Assembly (NCBI RefSeq): GCF_003121485.1
Contig: NZ_QAVX01000016.1
Span: 44,693 to 108,692, forward strand
Length of the DNA: 64,000 nucleotides
Source of the DNA: Dyella sp. C11
GTDB taxonomy: Bacteria; Pseudomonadota; Gammaproteobacteria; Xanthomonadales; Rhodanobacteraceae
Direction of reading: 5' to 3'
A program made the position numbers and the translations under genes. This document shows, one piece after another, positions 33,839 to 42,766 of the stretch. The stretch's first letter is position 1, and each line of letters opens with the position of its first letter. The notes beneath the pieces are model-generated. The model had not been told where the DNA came from. It saw only the letters and a list, made by a program, of their open reading frames with translations, and did no database searches.

Positions 33839-36034
33839 TCACAAATCCGCGTGCACGCTCACGAACGCGCTGCGCGGTTCGCCGACCAGCGCGCCTGCAC
33901 CGTTGGCGGCCACGAACCAGCGGCGGTCGGTGAGGTTGCGCACGTTCAGGTCCACACCCCACACCGAGGCCTGATAGCCAATCACCCCATTCCATATAAC
34001 CGACGACGGGATGCTGTTCGTGTTGGTCAGGTCGCTGTAGCTCTTGTCCTGGTAGTTCACGCCGCCGCCCACGCGGAAGCCGTTGATACCGGCCACGGAA
34101 AAACGATACGTGCTCCACAGGTTGCCGAGGAAGTTCGGCGCGCCTTGCGGTCGATGACCCACGGAGGTGATGCCTTGCGGGTTGTCGGTAATCACGGCGT
34201 CCTGGCTGGTGGCGTTGGCGATCAGGTGCCATTGGTCGGTGAGGGCGGCATCCAGCGACGCTTCTTCGCCGCGCGTTTTCTGGCTGTCGAACACCACGGC
34301 TTCCACGCCGTTGATGGTGGTGGCCGCTGCCACGTTGTCGCGCTTCACGTTGAAGGCGGCGGTGTTGAGCACGAGACGATCGTCCAGCCACGCGAACTTG
34401 ATACCCGCTTCGACCTGCAGCGCCGATTCGGGGGCGCCCACGCCGTTCTGGGTATTCTCGGAGTTGAAATTGGCGAGATGGCTGCGCGAGACGCCAGCGT
34501 AAGGCGACATCCACGAAGTGAGCTTGTACAGCGCGCCGATATTCCAGCTCACGGGTGAATCGTTGCGCGTGTCTTCCACACCGGCCAGCAGCGGCTTGCC
34601 ATCGGTGCCGAAGCGACCGGGAACGGTGATGCGCGGCGTGAGCGAGGTATCCCACCAGTCCTGTCGCACGCCAGCACGGACCTTGAATGCGTCGGTGACG
34701 TCGAGCTGGTCGGTGGCGTAGAGGCTGGTGTAGTTCGCGCGCAGGCGGTCGTCGTCGCAGGAGTGTTTCGCGTCGCACTTGAAGATGACATCGGCCAGCG
34801 ACATTTCCGGCGGCACCGGCGCGAACGCATCGATGATGTTCGGCAGGTCCGCGGTGGTGCGTTCCGTCGACAGGTGCTGGTTCTGGTATTCGAACCCGGT
34901 CAGCAGCGTGTGGTTCACGCTGCCCGTGGCGAATTTCCACACGGGTTCCAGCTGGTAGTCGATGGCATCGGTGGTGTCGTCCTCGTCGCGCAGCTGGCGG
35001 TTCACCACTTCACCGTTGGTGACCTTGGTGCTGGCGCTGTCGCCGTTCACGATGGCATCGAGCGTGCGGTGCAGGTAGGAAAGTCGGTTGTTGATGGTCA
35101 GCACATCGCTCAGCGTCCACTGGTCGACGAGCGTGGGTCGCACGAAGTCCGAATGCGCGCTGGTGAAGGGCGAGGAATACAGCGCATTGAGGGACACGTG
35201 CTTCAGCGGCGTGCCATCGAAATAGATGATGCCGTACGAATCGGGCGTCTCGTGGATGTTGCGTGCGTCGACGGCAAAGTCGGTGACGTGGTCACCCCAG
35301 GTCCAGCGTAGGGATGGCCGCACTTCATAGTCATGGCTGTGCAGGTCGCGGAAACCATCAACGTGGGAGAACGTGGCGTCGACGCGGTAATCCAGCCCGT
35401 TCACGCCGGTGGGTCCGGTGATGTAGTCGCTGTTGTTCAGTGTGCCGAACGAGCCGTATTGCAGGCTGGCGCCGTAGTGGAACGTGGACACGGGCGCGTA
35501 GTGCACGATGTTGATGGTGCCGCCCGGCGGGCCGCTGCCAAACAACGCGGAACCGGGGCCTTCAAGAATCTCCACGCGTTCCACGCCGTTGAGCGAATGT
35601 GACAGGCCGCCCAGTTGATCGCCGTCGGAGAACCCGTCGCTGTAGACCTGTGCATTGAGGCCGCGTATCAGGAAATGGTCGAAGTAACCTTTGGAATCCT
35701 GTCCGCCCGCGTTGACGCCGCTGGCGTTGCTCACCACGTCGCGCAACATGGTGGCGCCCTGTTCGGACATCAGCGCGCGTGGAATCACCTGCACGCTGGC
35801 GGGCAGATCCTCGAGCCTGGTGCCGGTCTTGCCCAGCGCAGGCGCGAGGTTGGGGTTGTTCGTGCGGTTGTTCTGGTCGTACGGCACCACGCCCTGCACG
35901 GTGACGGGAGTGAGCGTGGGCGCGTCCTGCGCCTGCGTGGAGGTGGCGAGCGTGCAGCCCAGCGACAGCGCGATGGAAACGCTAAGGCTTAAGGGGCGAG
36001 GGCGGGCGCCAGTGGCGGCTGGGTGGTGCGGCAT
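33839..36034 (-). CDS. TonB-dependent siderophore receptor
   Basis: The 731-residue outer-membrane receptor has a signal peptide (ending STQA), a TonB-box-like segment TPVTVQG, and a plug domain with LEDLPASVQVIPRALMSEQG, FLIRGLN and VEILEGPGSALFGSG. The remainder is the 22-strand barrel, closing with the C-terminal strand VSVHADL. It should take up ferric siderophores. Start ATG 36034 has AAGGGAAA upstream, and a Fur-box-like element lies about 43 bases further up. No siderophore synthesis genes are nearby, so it probably takes up foreign siderophores. Confidence 0.9.
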   Translation of the reverse strand: MPHHPAATGARPRPLSLSVSIALSLGCTLATSTQAQDAPTLTPVTVQGVVPYDQNNRTNNPNLAPALGKTGTRLEDLPASVQVIPRALMSEQGATMLRDVVSNASGVNAGGQDSKGYFDHFLIRGLNAQVYSDGFSDGDQLGGLSHSLNGVERVEILEGPGSALFGSGPPGGTINIVHYAPVSTFHYGASLQYGSFGTLNNSDYITGPTGVNGLDYRVDATFSHVDGFRDLHSHDYEVRPSLRWTWGDHVTDFAVDARNIHETPDSYGIIYFDGTPLKHVSLNALYSSPFTSAHSDFVRPTLVDQWTLSDVLTINNRLSYLHRTLDAIVNGDSASTKVTNGEVVNRQLRDEDDTTDAIDYQLEPVWKFATGSVNHTLLTGFEYQNQHLSTERTTADLPNIIDAFAPVPPEMSLADVIFKCDAKHSCDDDRLRANYTSLYATDQLDVTDAFKVRAGVRQDWWDTSLTPRITVPGRFGTDGKPLLAGVEDTRNDSPVSWNIGALYKLTSWMSPYAGVSRSHLANFNSENTQNGVGAPESALQVEAGIKFAWLDDRLVLNTAAFNVKRDNVAAATTINGVEAVVFDSQKTRGEEASLDAALTDQWHLIANATSQDAVITDNPQGITSVGHRPQGAPNFLGNLWSTYRFSVAGINGFRVGGGVNYQDKSYSDLTNTNSIPSSVIWNGVIGYQASVWGVDLNVRNLTDRRWFVAANGAGALVGEPRSAFVSVHADL

Positions 36035-36076
36035 GAGGTTTCCCTTGTGGCGGCGCAATCCTCAACGCGAAGTAAT

Positions 36077-36091
36077 TGAGAATCACTTTCA
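36077..36091 (-). promoter_or_regulatory. Fur-box-like operator of the TonB receptor gene
   Basis: Read on the minus strand, TGAAAGTGATTCTCA matches the 7-1-7 Fur consensus TGATAATNATTATCA at 11 of 14 defined positions. It lies 43 bases upstream of the receptor start. Iron repression is inferred from site and gene function. Confidence 0.65.
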
Positions 36092-36160
36092 TTTATTGCG
36101 CCGTGAGTGCCGCTGCGGGCACCAAGGGTTTAATCGCAAGAAAGCACGCCCATAAGGCAC

Positions 36161-36202
36161 AAAAAAGCCCGGCGCGGCGAAGTTCATCGCGCGTGCCGGG
36201 CT
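36161..36202 (-). terminator. Intrinsic terminator of the small cysteine protein gene
   Basis: On the minus strand AGCCCGGC pairs with GCCGGGCT, followed by a run of six T's (36161-36166 as A's on the plus strand). It separates the small gene from the Fur-controlled receptor. Confidence 0.8.
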
Positions 36203-36230
36203 AGTGAACGTCCCTGTGTGTACCGCTGTA

Positions 36231-36374
36231 TCAACCGCTGGCTTTGGATTGCGCATCACGCAGTTTCTGCGCGCATTCCTCGCAACACACTTCCACCACG
36301 CGATGGCCAATGGTCACCTGGATGGCTGAACTGTCCAGCGGGTAATCGCACACGGCGCAGGTCTTCTCACTCAT
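36231..36374 (-). CDS. Small four-cysteine (zinc-ribbon/TRASH-like) protein
   Basis: The 47-residue product contains two pairs, CAVC (near residues 6-9) and CCEEC (near 29-33), arranged as in zinc-ribbon or TRASH metal-binding peptides. The start ATG 36374 has AGGAGA at good spacing, and a terminator follows the stop, so the short gene is credible. It may be a metal-binding or regulatory peptide of the cytosol. An in-frame ATG at 36431 would add an unrelated Arg-rich leader. Confidence 0.6.
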   Translation of the reverse strand: MSEKTCAVCDYPLDSSAIQVTIGHRVVEVCCEECAQKLRDAQSKASG

Positions 36375-36557
36375 GGCACGTCTCCTGGTTACCCAATGTC
36401 GGGCAGATGCAGAAGACCATGGGCCTGGCATGTGTCGCTGTCGAATTCTTTAGCGGGTTTTAGTTCGCGCCCTCAAATTTAGGATTTGTCCCATATAGAC
36501 GCGAGTGGGCGATTTCTAAGCTTTCCTGCATCCCATTCACGGTTTGCAGGTAGCGTC

Positions 36558-36806
36558 ATGTCGAACATCCAACACGCCCAACGCCGCGCGTCCGATGCGA
36601 GCCCGAACGAACGCGCCTGGGCTCGCAATGGTGGCCTGTTGTTTGCACTCGCCGCGCTGGTGGCGATGGCTGCGGCCGTCGAATGGAACGTCGGCATGAT
36701 GATGCTCGATCCGCTGGTCTGGATGATGATGCTCGCCGCTGGCGCCGTAGGCCTGGTGTCTGGCTACGCGCTCAACGTGCGCGTGTATTCGCCGGCGACG
36801 GAGTGA
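36558..36806 (+). CDS. Small membrane protein, two transmembrane segments
   Basis: The 82-residue protein has hydrophobic segments at about 25-42 and 51-70, the second very methionine-rich (MMMLDPLVWMMMLAAGAVG). No family was recognised. ATG 36558 has GCAGGTAG upstream. Its 3' end overlaps the convergent AraC gene by 35 bases, so transcription of one may hinder the other. Confidence 0.55.
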   Translation: MSNIQHAQRRASDASPNERAWARNGGLLFALAALVAMAAAVEWNVGMMMLDPLVWMMMLAAGAVGLVSGYALNVRVYSPATE

Positions 36807-37641
36807 GTGACGTCGAGCGTCGCGACGATTCACGGAATTCCGCAGGTGATCGCCCATACGCCTGCTTGAACGCACTGGCGAAATGACTGTGGCTGGAAAA
36901 GCCCAGCTCCGCTGCGAGCGCAGACAGGTCATCCACCTTGCCGAGCAAATCCAGTGCGCGCGCAAGGCGCAATTGCAGCTGGTATTGATACAGCGGCAGG
37001 CCTTCCACCTGCTTGAACACCTGCGTGAGATAGACCGGTGAGCTGCCGATCTCTGCACCGATGTCCGCCAGCGTCCAGCGGCGCGAGAGATCGCTGGAAA
37101 GCAGCATCTTCACGCGGTCGGCCAGACGACGGCGCGCGTGCGTGGAGGTGGGCGCTCGCGATGTACGCGGCCCAAGGCTGCGACACACCAGCGTCAGCGC
37201 GAGCGCTTCGGCTTCCAGCGGTTCGATGCTGCCTTGAACCAGGCTATGCCGCAGCAATGCGACCAGTGCCTGCGCGCGCGCATCGATGCGTAGCGATTGC
37301 GAGCGAAAAGTGAGTCCTTCTTCCGCGTGGACAAGCGCCTTCGGCGCGAGCTCGGCAAGCAGCGCTTCCGACAGGCTCATCGACACACAGGAATCCCCGC
37401 CATTCAGCGGATGACTGACCTGGTAGCCCTGCTGGCCGTTGAAAAACAGCACATGGTTTGCGTCGGCCACCGTCTGGTCGGAAGCCACGTGGCGCAGGTA
37501 AAGGCCGCGATAGGGAAACACCAGCTGCGTGGATGCCGCGCATTCCTCCGCGCTGCGATGGCGGCACGTGCCGGAGCAGTGCACGTCGCGCAGCGTCAGC
37601 GTGTCGGTTTTCAACAACACCTGGCTGGTGATGGTTGACAT
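36772..37641 (-). CDS. AraC-family transcriptional regulator
   Basis: The C-terminal region carries the double helix-turn-helix: WTLADIGAEIGSSPVYLTQV, QVEGLPLYQYQLQLRLARAL and LSALAAELGFSSHSHFASAF, closing with KQAYGRSPAEFR. The N-terminal 180 residues are a sensor with an unusual early cluster HCSGTCRHRSAEEC, which could bind a metal. Start ATG 37641 is preferred over an ATG at 37806. It is divergent from the PEP mutase/isocitrate lyase gene and may control it. Confidence 0.85.
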   Translation of the reverse strand: MSTITSQVLLKTDTLTLRDVHCSGTCRHRSAEECAASTQLVFPYRGLYLRHVASDQTVADANHVLFFNGQQGYQVSHPLNGGDSCVSMSLSEALLAELAPKALVHAEEGLTFRSQSLRIDARAQALVALLRHSLVQGSIEPLEAEALALTLVCRSLGPRTSRAPTSTHARRRLADRVKMLLSSDLSRRWTLADIGAEIGSSPVYLTQVFKQVEGLPLYQYQLQLRLARALDLLGKVDDLSALAAELGFSSHSHFASAFKQAYGRSPAEFRESSRRSTSLTPSPANTRAR

Positions 37642-37804
37642 GGCCGGCGGCCTGATCCCGTGCGGGAGAGGTATCGGAGCATAACAAGCGTGCCGCCGGC
37701 GAACCTGTGCCGGCGGGCGGATAGCTAAAGATTCCGACAGCGGCCCTCGTTGGCCCGTGGTCTTCTGGACATGCCCGATGAGCGGGCACACCAAGGCCAG
37801 CCTC

Positions 37805-38671
37805 ATGAATCACGAACAGTCCGCCCGCGCCCAGTTATTCCACCAGTTGCATGCAGGCTCCAAGCCCTTGGTGCTTCCCAATGCCTGGGATGCGGCGAGT
37901 GCGCGCGTCATCGAAACCTCCGGTGCCAAGGCCGTGGCCACCAGTAGTGCGGCCATGGCGTGGGCACTGGGCTATCCGGATGGTGAACAACTGCCGCTGG
38001 ATGAATTGCTGGCTGCGTGCCGACGTATCGTCGAGGTCACCTCCGTGCCGGTAAGCGTGGATATCGAGGGCGGCTTCGGCGTCGATGCCGAGGACACCGG
38101 TGGCCTGGTTGGCGCGCTGATGCAACTGGGCGTGGTGGGTATCAACATCGAGGATGGCAAGGACCCGGTGACGGGCCAGCTCACTTCAGCGAAGCCACTG
38201 GCGCAGCGCCTGGCATGCATCCGTGCCGTCGCCGAGCATCGCGTCGTGCCACTGTTCATCAATGCGCGCACGGATACGTATCTGACGGCCGGCCTTGCTG
38301 GCGAGGCGCGTTTCAATGAAACGCTTGAACGCGCCTTGGCGTATGTGAAGGCGGGCGCGAATGGCATCTTCGTGCCGGGCCTTGCCGATGCCGCCGAGAT
38401 CAAGCGGCTTGCGGCCGCGTTGCCGGTACCGCTCAACGTGTACGTGGGTTACCCCGGCGCGCCGGACGTCCAAACGTTGCAGGCGCTTGGCGTTCGCCGC
38501 ATCAGCCTTGGCTGCGGCACCATGCAGGCGGTGCTGGCGCACTTGGCAAGCATCACGGAACAGGCCCTGGTGCAGGGCCGCTTCGACATCATGGGCGAGC
38601 ACATGCTCACCGTGTCGCAGGCCAATGGATTGTTCGCCGCGGTATCGCCGGGCGTGCGCCGCACAGCGTGA
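37805..38671 (+). CDS. Isocitrate lyase/PEP mutase superfamily enzyme
   Basis: The 288-residue protein has the TIM-barrel pattern of the superfamily: LVLPNAWDAASARVIETSGA, TSSAAMAWALGYPDGE, the metal-binding VSVDIEGGFG (Asp86, Glu88) and INIEDGK. The group includes carboxyphosphonoenolpyruvate mutases, methylisocitrate-type lyases and oxaloacetate decarboxylases. The cysteine signature of isocitrate lyases (KKCGH) is absent, so a lyase or decarboxylase of unknown substrate is the safest call. It is divergent from the AraC gene. Confidence 0.85.
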   Translation: MNHEQSARAQLFHQLHAGSKPLVLPNAWDAASARVIETSGAKAVATSSAAMAWALGYPDGEQLPLDELLAACRRIVEVTSVPVSVDIEGGFGVDAEDTGGLVGALMQLGVVGINIEDGKDPVTGQLTSAKPLAQRLACIRAVAEHRVVPLFINARTDTYLTAGLAGEARFNETLERALAYVKAGANGIFVPGLADAAEIKRLAAALPVPLNVYVGYPGAPDVQTLQALGVRRISLGCGTMQAVLAHLASITEQALVQGRFDIMGEHMLTVSQANGLFAAVSPGVRRTA

Positions 38672-38673
38672 CG

Positions 38674-39588
38674 TTACCCAGCGTCGGACGCGTTGCGTGC
38701 CTTCACGAAATCCACGAAGGCGCGCAACGGTGTCGGCAGGTTCTGTCGCCCCGGGTAGTAGAGGAACGGACCGCTGAAAGGCTGCCACCACGGTTCGAGG
38801 ATCGGTTCCAGCGCACCGGTGCGGATGTGCGGCAACAGCAGTTCTTCGTAGATGTGCACGATGCCCAGGCCGGACAGCGCGCCCTGGATCACCAGGTCAA
38901 ACGCCGCACCGGGGCGTGAACGCAGCGGGCCGGTCGGGTCCACGCGCACGGTCTCATCGTCGTGTTCGAATTCCCACAACGGCGTGGCACCACTGGCGAA
39001 CTGGCCGCGCAGGCAAGCGTGCGCCAGCAGTTCGCGCGGATGGGTGGGACGACCGTGCGCATCGAGGTATTCAGGCGATGCCGCCGTGGCGAAGCGCTGC
39101 ACACGCGGCCCAATGGGAATGGCCACCATGTCCTGCTCGAGGCGTTCGTCGTAGCGGATGCCCGCGTCGCAACCGGCGGAAAGCACGTCGACGAAGTTGT
39201 CTTCCACCATCACGTCGACGCGGATCTGCGGATAGGCCTTCAGGAATGCCGCAAGAATCGGCGGCAGCACCGCACGGGCCACGCCCGCGGGCACGTTGAG
39301 TTTCAACGTGCCGGTGGGCGTGTCGCGAAACACGTTGAGCACATCCAGCGCCGCTTCCATTTCCGACAGCACCGGCGTGAGCCGCTCGATCAGGCGCTGG
39401 CCGGCCTCGGTGGGCGCCACGCTGCGGGTGGTGCGGTTGAGCAGGCGAACATCGAGCGCGGCCTCCAGCCGACGCACTGCCACGCTGAGTCCGGAGGCGG
39501 AAACCCCGCTGGCGCGGGCGGCGTCACGGAAGCCGCCCGCCCGGGCGACGGCAAGGAAGGCGGCGAGATCGTTGAATTCCATGGCCAT
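38674..39588 (-). CDS. LysR-family transcriptional regulator
   Basis: The N-terminal winged helix (about 1-62) reads FNDLAAFLAVARAGGFRDAA and SGLSVAVRRLEAALDVRLLN, with NRTTRSVAPTEAGQRL closing it. The effector domain follows and ends with FLYYPGRQNLPTPLRAFVDF, as in the LysR fragment at 1-375. The gene is divergent from the PdxI-like reductase gene with 95 bases between them, the classical layout for control of the neighbour. Two in-frame ATG codons (39588 and 39582) are possible starts. Confidence 0.9.
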   Translation of the reverse strand: MAMEFNDLAAFLAVARAGGFRDAARASGVSASGLSVAVRRLEAALDVRLLNRTTRSVAPTEAGQRLIERLTPVLSEMEAALDVLNVFRDTPTGTLKLNVPAGVARAVLPPILAAFLKAYPQIRVDVMVEDNFVDVLSAGCDAGIRYDERLEQDMVAIPIGPRVQRFATAASPEYLDAHGRPTHPRELLAHACLRGQFASGATPLWEFEHDDETVRVDPTGPLRSRPGAAFDLVIQGALSGLGIVHIYEELLLPHIRTGALEPILEPWWQPFSGPFLYYPGRQNLPTPLRAFVDFVKARNASDAG

Positions 39589-39683
39589 TGTGCAAATTTT
39601 CACACAGCCCGTGCGAATTGGCATGGATTCTCTAACGGGCCATTCGGGCGCACAGTGGTTGTCACCCCCACGAGGACATCGAC

Positions 39684-40538
39684 ATGACGCAACCCATGAA
39701 GACCTTTCCCTTCGCCGGCCACGCGGTGAACCGCATGGGCTACGGCGCCATGCAGCTGGCCGGCCCCGGCGTGTTCGGCCCGCCGAAAGACCATGCTGCT
39801 GCGCTCGCCGTGCTGCGCGAAGCGGTGGCTTCGGGCGTGAACCACATCGACACCAGCGACTTCTACGGCCCGCACGTCACCAACCGGGTGATACGCGAGG
39901 CGCTGCATCCGTATGCCAGGGATCTGCTTATCGTCACCAAGGTCGGCGCCTTTCGTGGCGACGATGCATCGTGGCAACCGGCGCAGGAGCCGGCCGATAT
40001 CGAACGCGCCGTGCACGACAACCTGAAGAACCTCGGTCTCGACGTGCTCGACGTGGTGAACATGCGCGTCATGGGTGATGTGCACGCGCCGAAGGAAGGT
40101 TCCATCGCCAGGCAGATCGACGCGCTGGCGGAACTGCAGCGCAAGGGCCTGGTGCGCCATGTGGGCCTGAGCAACGTGACGTCGGCGCAGGTGGCCGAAG
40201 CGCAGCGCATCACCGAAATCGTCTGCGTGCAGAACCACTACAACGTGGTGCACCGCGAGGATGACGCACTGGTGGACGAACTGGCCGCCCAGGGCATTGC
40301 CTATGTGCCCTTCTTCCCGTTGGGCGGCTTCACGCCGATCCAGTCGTCCGGGCTGTCGGACCTCGCCGCTTCGCTGGGCGCCACGCCCATGCAGGTGGCA
40401 CTGGCCTGGCTGCTCCATCGCTCGCCGAATATCCTGCTGATTCCCGGCACGTCTTCCGTGGCCCATCTGCGTGAAAACCTCAAGGCGGCGGAGCTGGTGT
40501 TGCCGCCGGAGGTGCTGGACAAGCTCGACGCGCTCTAA
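39684..40538 (+). CDS. pdxI: Aldo/keto reductase, PdxI (YdbC)-like
   Basis: The 284-residue protein closely resembles E. coli YdbC/PdxI throughout: VNRMGYGAMQLAGPGVFGPP, NHIDTSDFYGPHVTNRVIRE, VRHVGLSNVTSAQVAEAQ and YVPFFPLGGFTPIQSSGLSD. PdxI reduces pyridoxal to pyridoxine with NADPH. Three of the four usual AKR catalytic residues are kept (Asp56, Tyr61, Lys86), while the histidine is replaced by Asn126 in VVNMR, as in YdbC. The start has GAGG upstream. A strong terminator follows. The divergent LysR gene probably regulates it. Confidence 0.88.
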   Translation: MTQPMKTFPFAGHAVNRMGYGAMQLAGPGVFGPPKDHAAALAVLREAVASGVNHIDTSDFYGPHVTNRVIREALHPYARDLLIVTKVGAFRGDDASWQPAQEPADIERAVHDNLKNLGLDVLDVVNMRVMGDVHAPKEGSIARQIDALAELQRKGLVRHVGLSNVTSAQVAEAQRITEIVCVQNHYNVVHREDDALVDELAAQGIAYVPFFPLGGFTPIQSSGLSDLAASLGATPMQVALAWLLHRSPNILLIPGTSSVAHLRENLKAAELVLPPEVLDKLDAL

Positions 40539-40562
40539 GAAACGCCAGCCTCAAACAATGGC

Positions 40563-40594
40563 AAACGCCCGCTCGTCGAGAGCGGGCGTTTTCG
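40563..40594 (+). terminator. Bidirectional intrinsic terminator
   Basis: CGCCCGCTC (40566-40574) pairs with GAGCGGGCG (40580-40588) and is followed by TTTTCGTT. The A's at 40563-40565 provide a short T-run on the other strand for the convergent small exported protein gene. Confidence 0.88.
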
Positions 40595-40619
40595 TTGTCG
40601 GCACCATGGTGTCGCGGAC

Positions 40620-40907
40620 TTACCAGTGATTGCGGTTGGACACGTCCGCGGCCAGGCGCAGCTCTTCATCGGCCTGCGTCAGCAGGGCCTTGGCGCGGGC
40701 GGCGTGGCCACCGAGACGGTCGTCGTTGTCGATCTGCGCGTCGCTCACCAGCTGCCAGGCCTGCACGATGTTTTCCTGGGCGTTACGCAGATTGCCGTGG
40801 CGATAGCCGATGTCCACGACCGGGCCGCCTTCCTGCGCCATGGTGACGAACGGGGCAGCCACCGCAGCGGCCATGGCGATACCGACGATCATTGCTTTGA
40901 TGTTCAT
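40620..40907 (-). CDS. Small exported protein with HGNLR-type repeat, paralogue B
   Basis: The 95-residue precursor has a signal peptide ending VTMA and a mature part that matches paralogue A at 50 of 70 positions, including QEGGP, VDIG, RHGNLR, AQENIV and LGGHAARAK. Start ATG 40907 is decided by GGAGG upstream. Unlike paralogue A it ends in an extra Trp. Function unknown; probably periplasmic. It is convergent with pdxI. Confidence 0.75.
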   Translation of the reverse strand: MNIKAMIVGIAMAAAVAAPFVTMAQEGGPVVDIGYRHGNLRNAQENIVQAWQLVSDAQIDNDDRLGGHAARAKALLTQADEELRLAADVSNRNHW

Positions 40908-41177
40908 GACAAGCCTCCAGAAGTTTGAAGTGGGTTGCGTCATGCAGAGAGGATCAGTGCATGGGAGGTATCTTCCTCCGCTGCCCTGGCGCCTTCTTTC
41001 CCATACGCATGGCCTTTTCCAAAAGGCACGATGCGGCCTCCCCGGGCGGCTGCTGTTATGGTGCGGGGGCCGCGTTCCCCGGTTGGAAGGCGTGCCACGC
41101 ATGGCCCGATGGCTTGTGCCGGTATGGAGCGCGCAAGCGCCGCCGGACTGATGACGACGCTGGATGGAGGGTGGCCG

Positions 41178-42458
41178 ATGAAGCGCGCAGGGCAGGGCGG
41201 AACCATTTCACGGGCCTCCATGGTGATCGCCGCGCTCTCCACCATCGTGGAGTGGTACGACTTCACGCTGTACCTGTACGTGGCCACCGTGCTGTCGCGC
41301 GTGTTCTTTGGCGGCGGCGCGCATTCGCTGCTCGAAACCCTCGCAGGCTTTGCGATTTCCTATGCCATGCGTCCCCTGGGTGCGCTGGTGTTCGGCGTCA
41401 TCGGCGACAAGCTGGGCCGCCGCCACACGCTGTTGTTGTCGATGGGGTTGATGACATTGGCGATGCTGGTGACGGCGTTGCTTCCCGACTACCAGCGCGT
41501 GGGTGCGACGGCCGGCTATCTGCTGCTGCTCATGCGATGCGTCATGGCTTTCTCGGGCGGCGGCGAATACACGGGTGTGGTTGCGTATCTGCTGGAAGGT
41601 GCCGAGCAAAGTCACCGTGGCTTGATAACGTCGCTGGCATCGGCCGCCAGCGAAATCGGTGCACTGCTCGCCGTGGGCGTGGCAGCGCTGACAGTGGGTC
41701 TGATGAGTCGCGAAAGCCTGGACGCGTGGGGCTGGCGCATTCCCTTCTTCGTGGGCGCAGCCCTGGCGGGCAGCATCTGGGTCGCGCGCTCCGCCATGCA
41801 GGAGTCCCCGGACTTCGAACGCCAGCGTGCGCGCGGCACGGTGCCCAAGTCGCCCGTGCGCGACACGCTGCGTCTTCATCGCGCGGCGGTGCTGCGCACG
41901 TTTGCCATTTCCGCGCTCGGCTCCATCACGTACTACGTGGGCATTACCTACGTGCCCACCTTCCTCAGCACCACCGGCACGCAAAGCGAAGACCGCTCGC
42001 TGATGTTGTCGACGGTGGCCGCCGTGGCAGTGATTCTGGTGACGCCGTGGGTGGGCAATCTGTCCGATCGCGTGGGGCGCAAACCGGTGCTGGCGGTGCT
42101 CGCCCTGCTGTGCGCGGCGTTGCCGCTGGCCATGTTCGCGTGGATGGCCCACGGCTCGACCTTGCAGATCATGGTTGCCACCGTGGTGCTTGCGTGCGTG
42201 GCCGGTGGCGTCAGTGCCGTAGGCGCGCCCGCGACCGCCGAGCAGTTTCCCGGCGAAGGCCGCCTGAGTGGTCTTGCCCTGGGCACCACCATGGCCACCG
42301 CCATCTTCGGCGGGCTCACGCCCTTCATCGCCGAACTGCTGATCAAGACGACCGGCTGGTCGGCGGTGCCGGGCGCCATGATCGCGGTGATCGCGCTGGC
42401 CGTGCTGCCCGTGCTCCTCACCATGCCGGAAACCCGTCCTGTCACTTCGGTGCAATGA
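41178..42458 (+). CDS. MFS transporter, metabolite:H+ symporter (MHS) family
   Basis: The 426-residue protein has twelve predicted membrane segments and MHS marks: IVEWYDFTLYLYVATVLSR in helix 1, AMRPLGALVFGVIGDKLGRR across the helix 2-3 loop, and SGGGEYTGVVAYLLE in helix 4. A second NLSDRVGRKPVL motif lies in the central loop. The family imports organic acids, betaine or similar solutes with protons, as in ProP or citrate carriers. ATG 41178 is preferred for GGAGG upstream over upstream in-frame ATGs. It is a single-gene unit with no clear substrate clue nearby. Confidence 0.85.
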   Translation: MKRAGQGGTISRASMVIAALSTIVEWYDFTLYLYVATVLSRVFFGGGAHSLLETLAGFAISYAMRPLGALVFGVIGDKLGRRHTLLLSMGLMTLAMLVTALLPDYQRVGATAGYLLLLMRCVMAFSGGGEYTGVVAYLLEGAEQSHRGLITSLASAASEIGALLAVGVAALTVGLMSRESLDAWGWRIPFFVGAALAGSIWVARSAMQESPDFERQRARGTVPKSPVRDTLRLHRAAVLRTFAISALGSITYYVGITYVPTFLSTTGTQSEDRSLMLSTVAAVAVILVTPWVGNLSDRVGRKPVLAVLALLCAALPLAMFAWMAHGSTLQIMVATVVLACVAGGVSAVGAPATAEQFPGEGRLSGLALGTTMATAIFGGLTPFIAELLIKTTGWSAVPGAMIAVIALAVLPVLLTMPETRPVTSVQ

Positions 42459-42528
42459 CGGCGACATACCGTTTTGACGGCTAAACCGTGCAGGCCTGCA
42501 GGTCCGCCTCCATCACAGGGAAGAGCAG

Positions 42529-42720
42529 ATGATCTACGTGGAAATTGCGTGCTTCGTCATCGGCGTCGTCGCACTGGTCATCGGCTATCGCCGTAACCAG
42601 CGCAATCTCTTGCTGGTGGCAGCCATCGTGTTGTTCCTGGCCGGTTCGGTGGGTGACTTTGCCGGTGGCTTCAAACAGGGCCTTCAGCAAGGCGCGAAGG
42701 TCGCCAGCCAGAATCGCTGA
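42529..42720 (+). CDS. Small membrane protein
   Basis: The 63-residue protein has two hydrophobic segments (about 2-19 and 26-45) and a short basic linker YRRNQRN. GGAAGAG precedes the ATG with good spacing. No family was recognised. It follows the MHS transporter by 70 bases and may be co-transcribed. Confidence 0.6.
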   Translation: MIYVEIACFVIGVVALVIGYRRNQRNLLLVAAIVLFLAGSVGDFAGGFKQGLQQGAKVASQNR

Positions 42721-42766
42721 GCGTGCACTTGTCGATCCACCGGGTCAGAAGCCGATCGATCGACAT

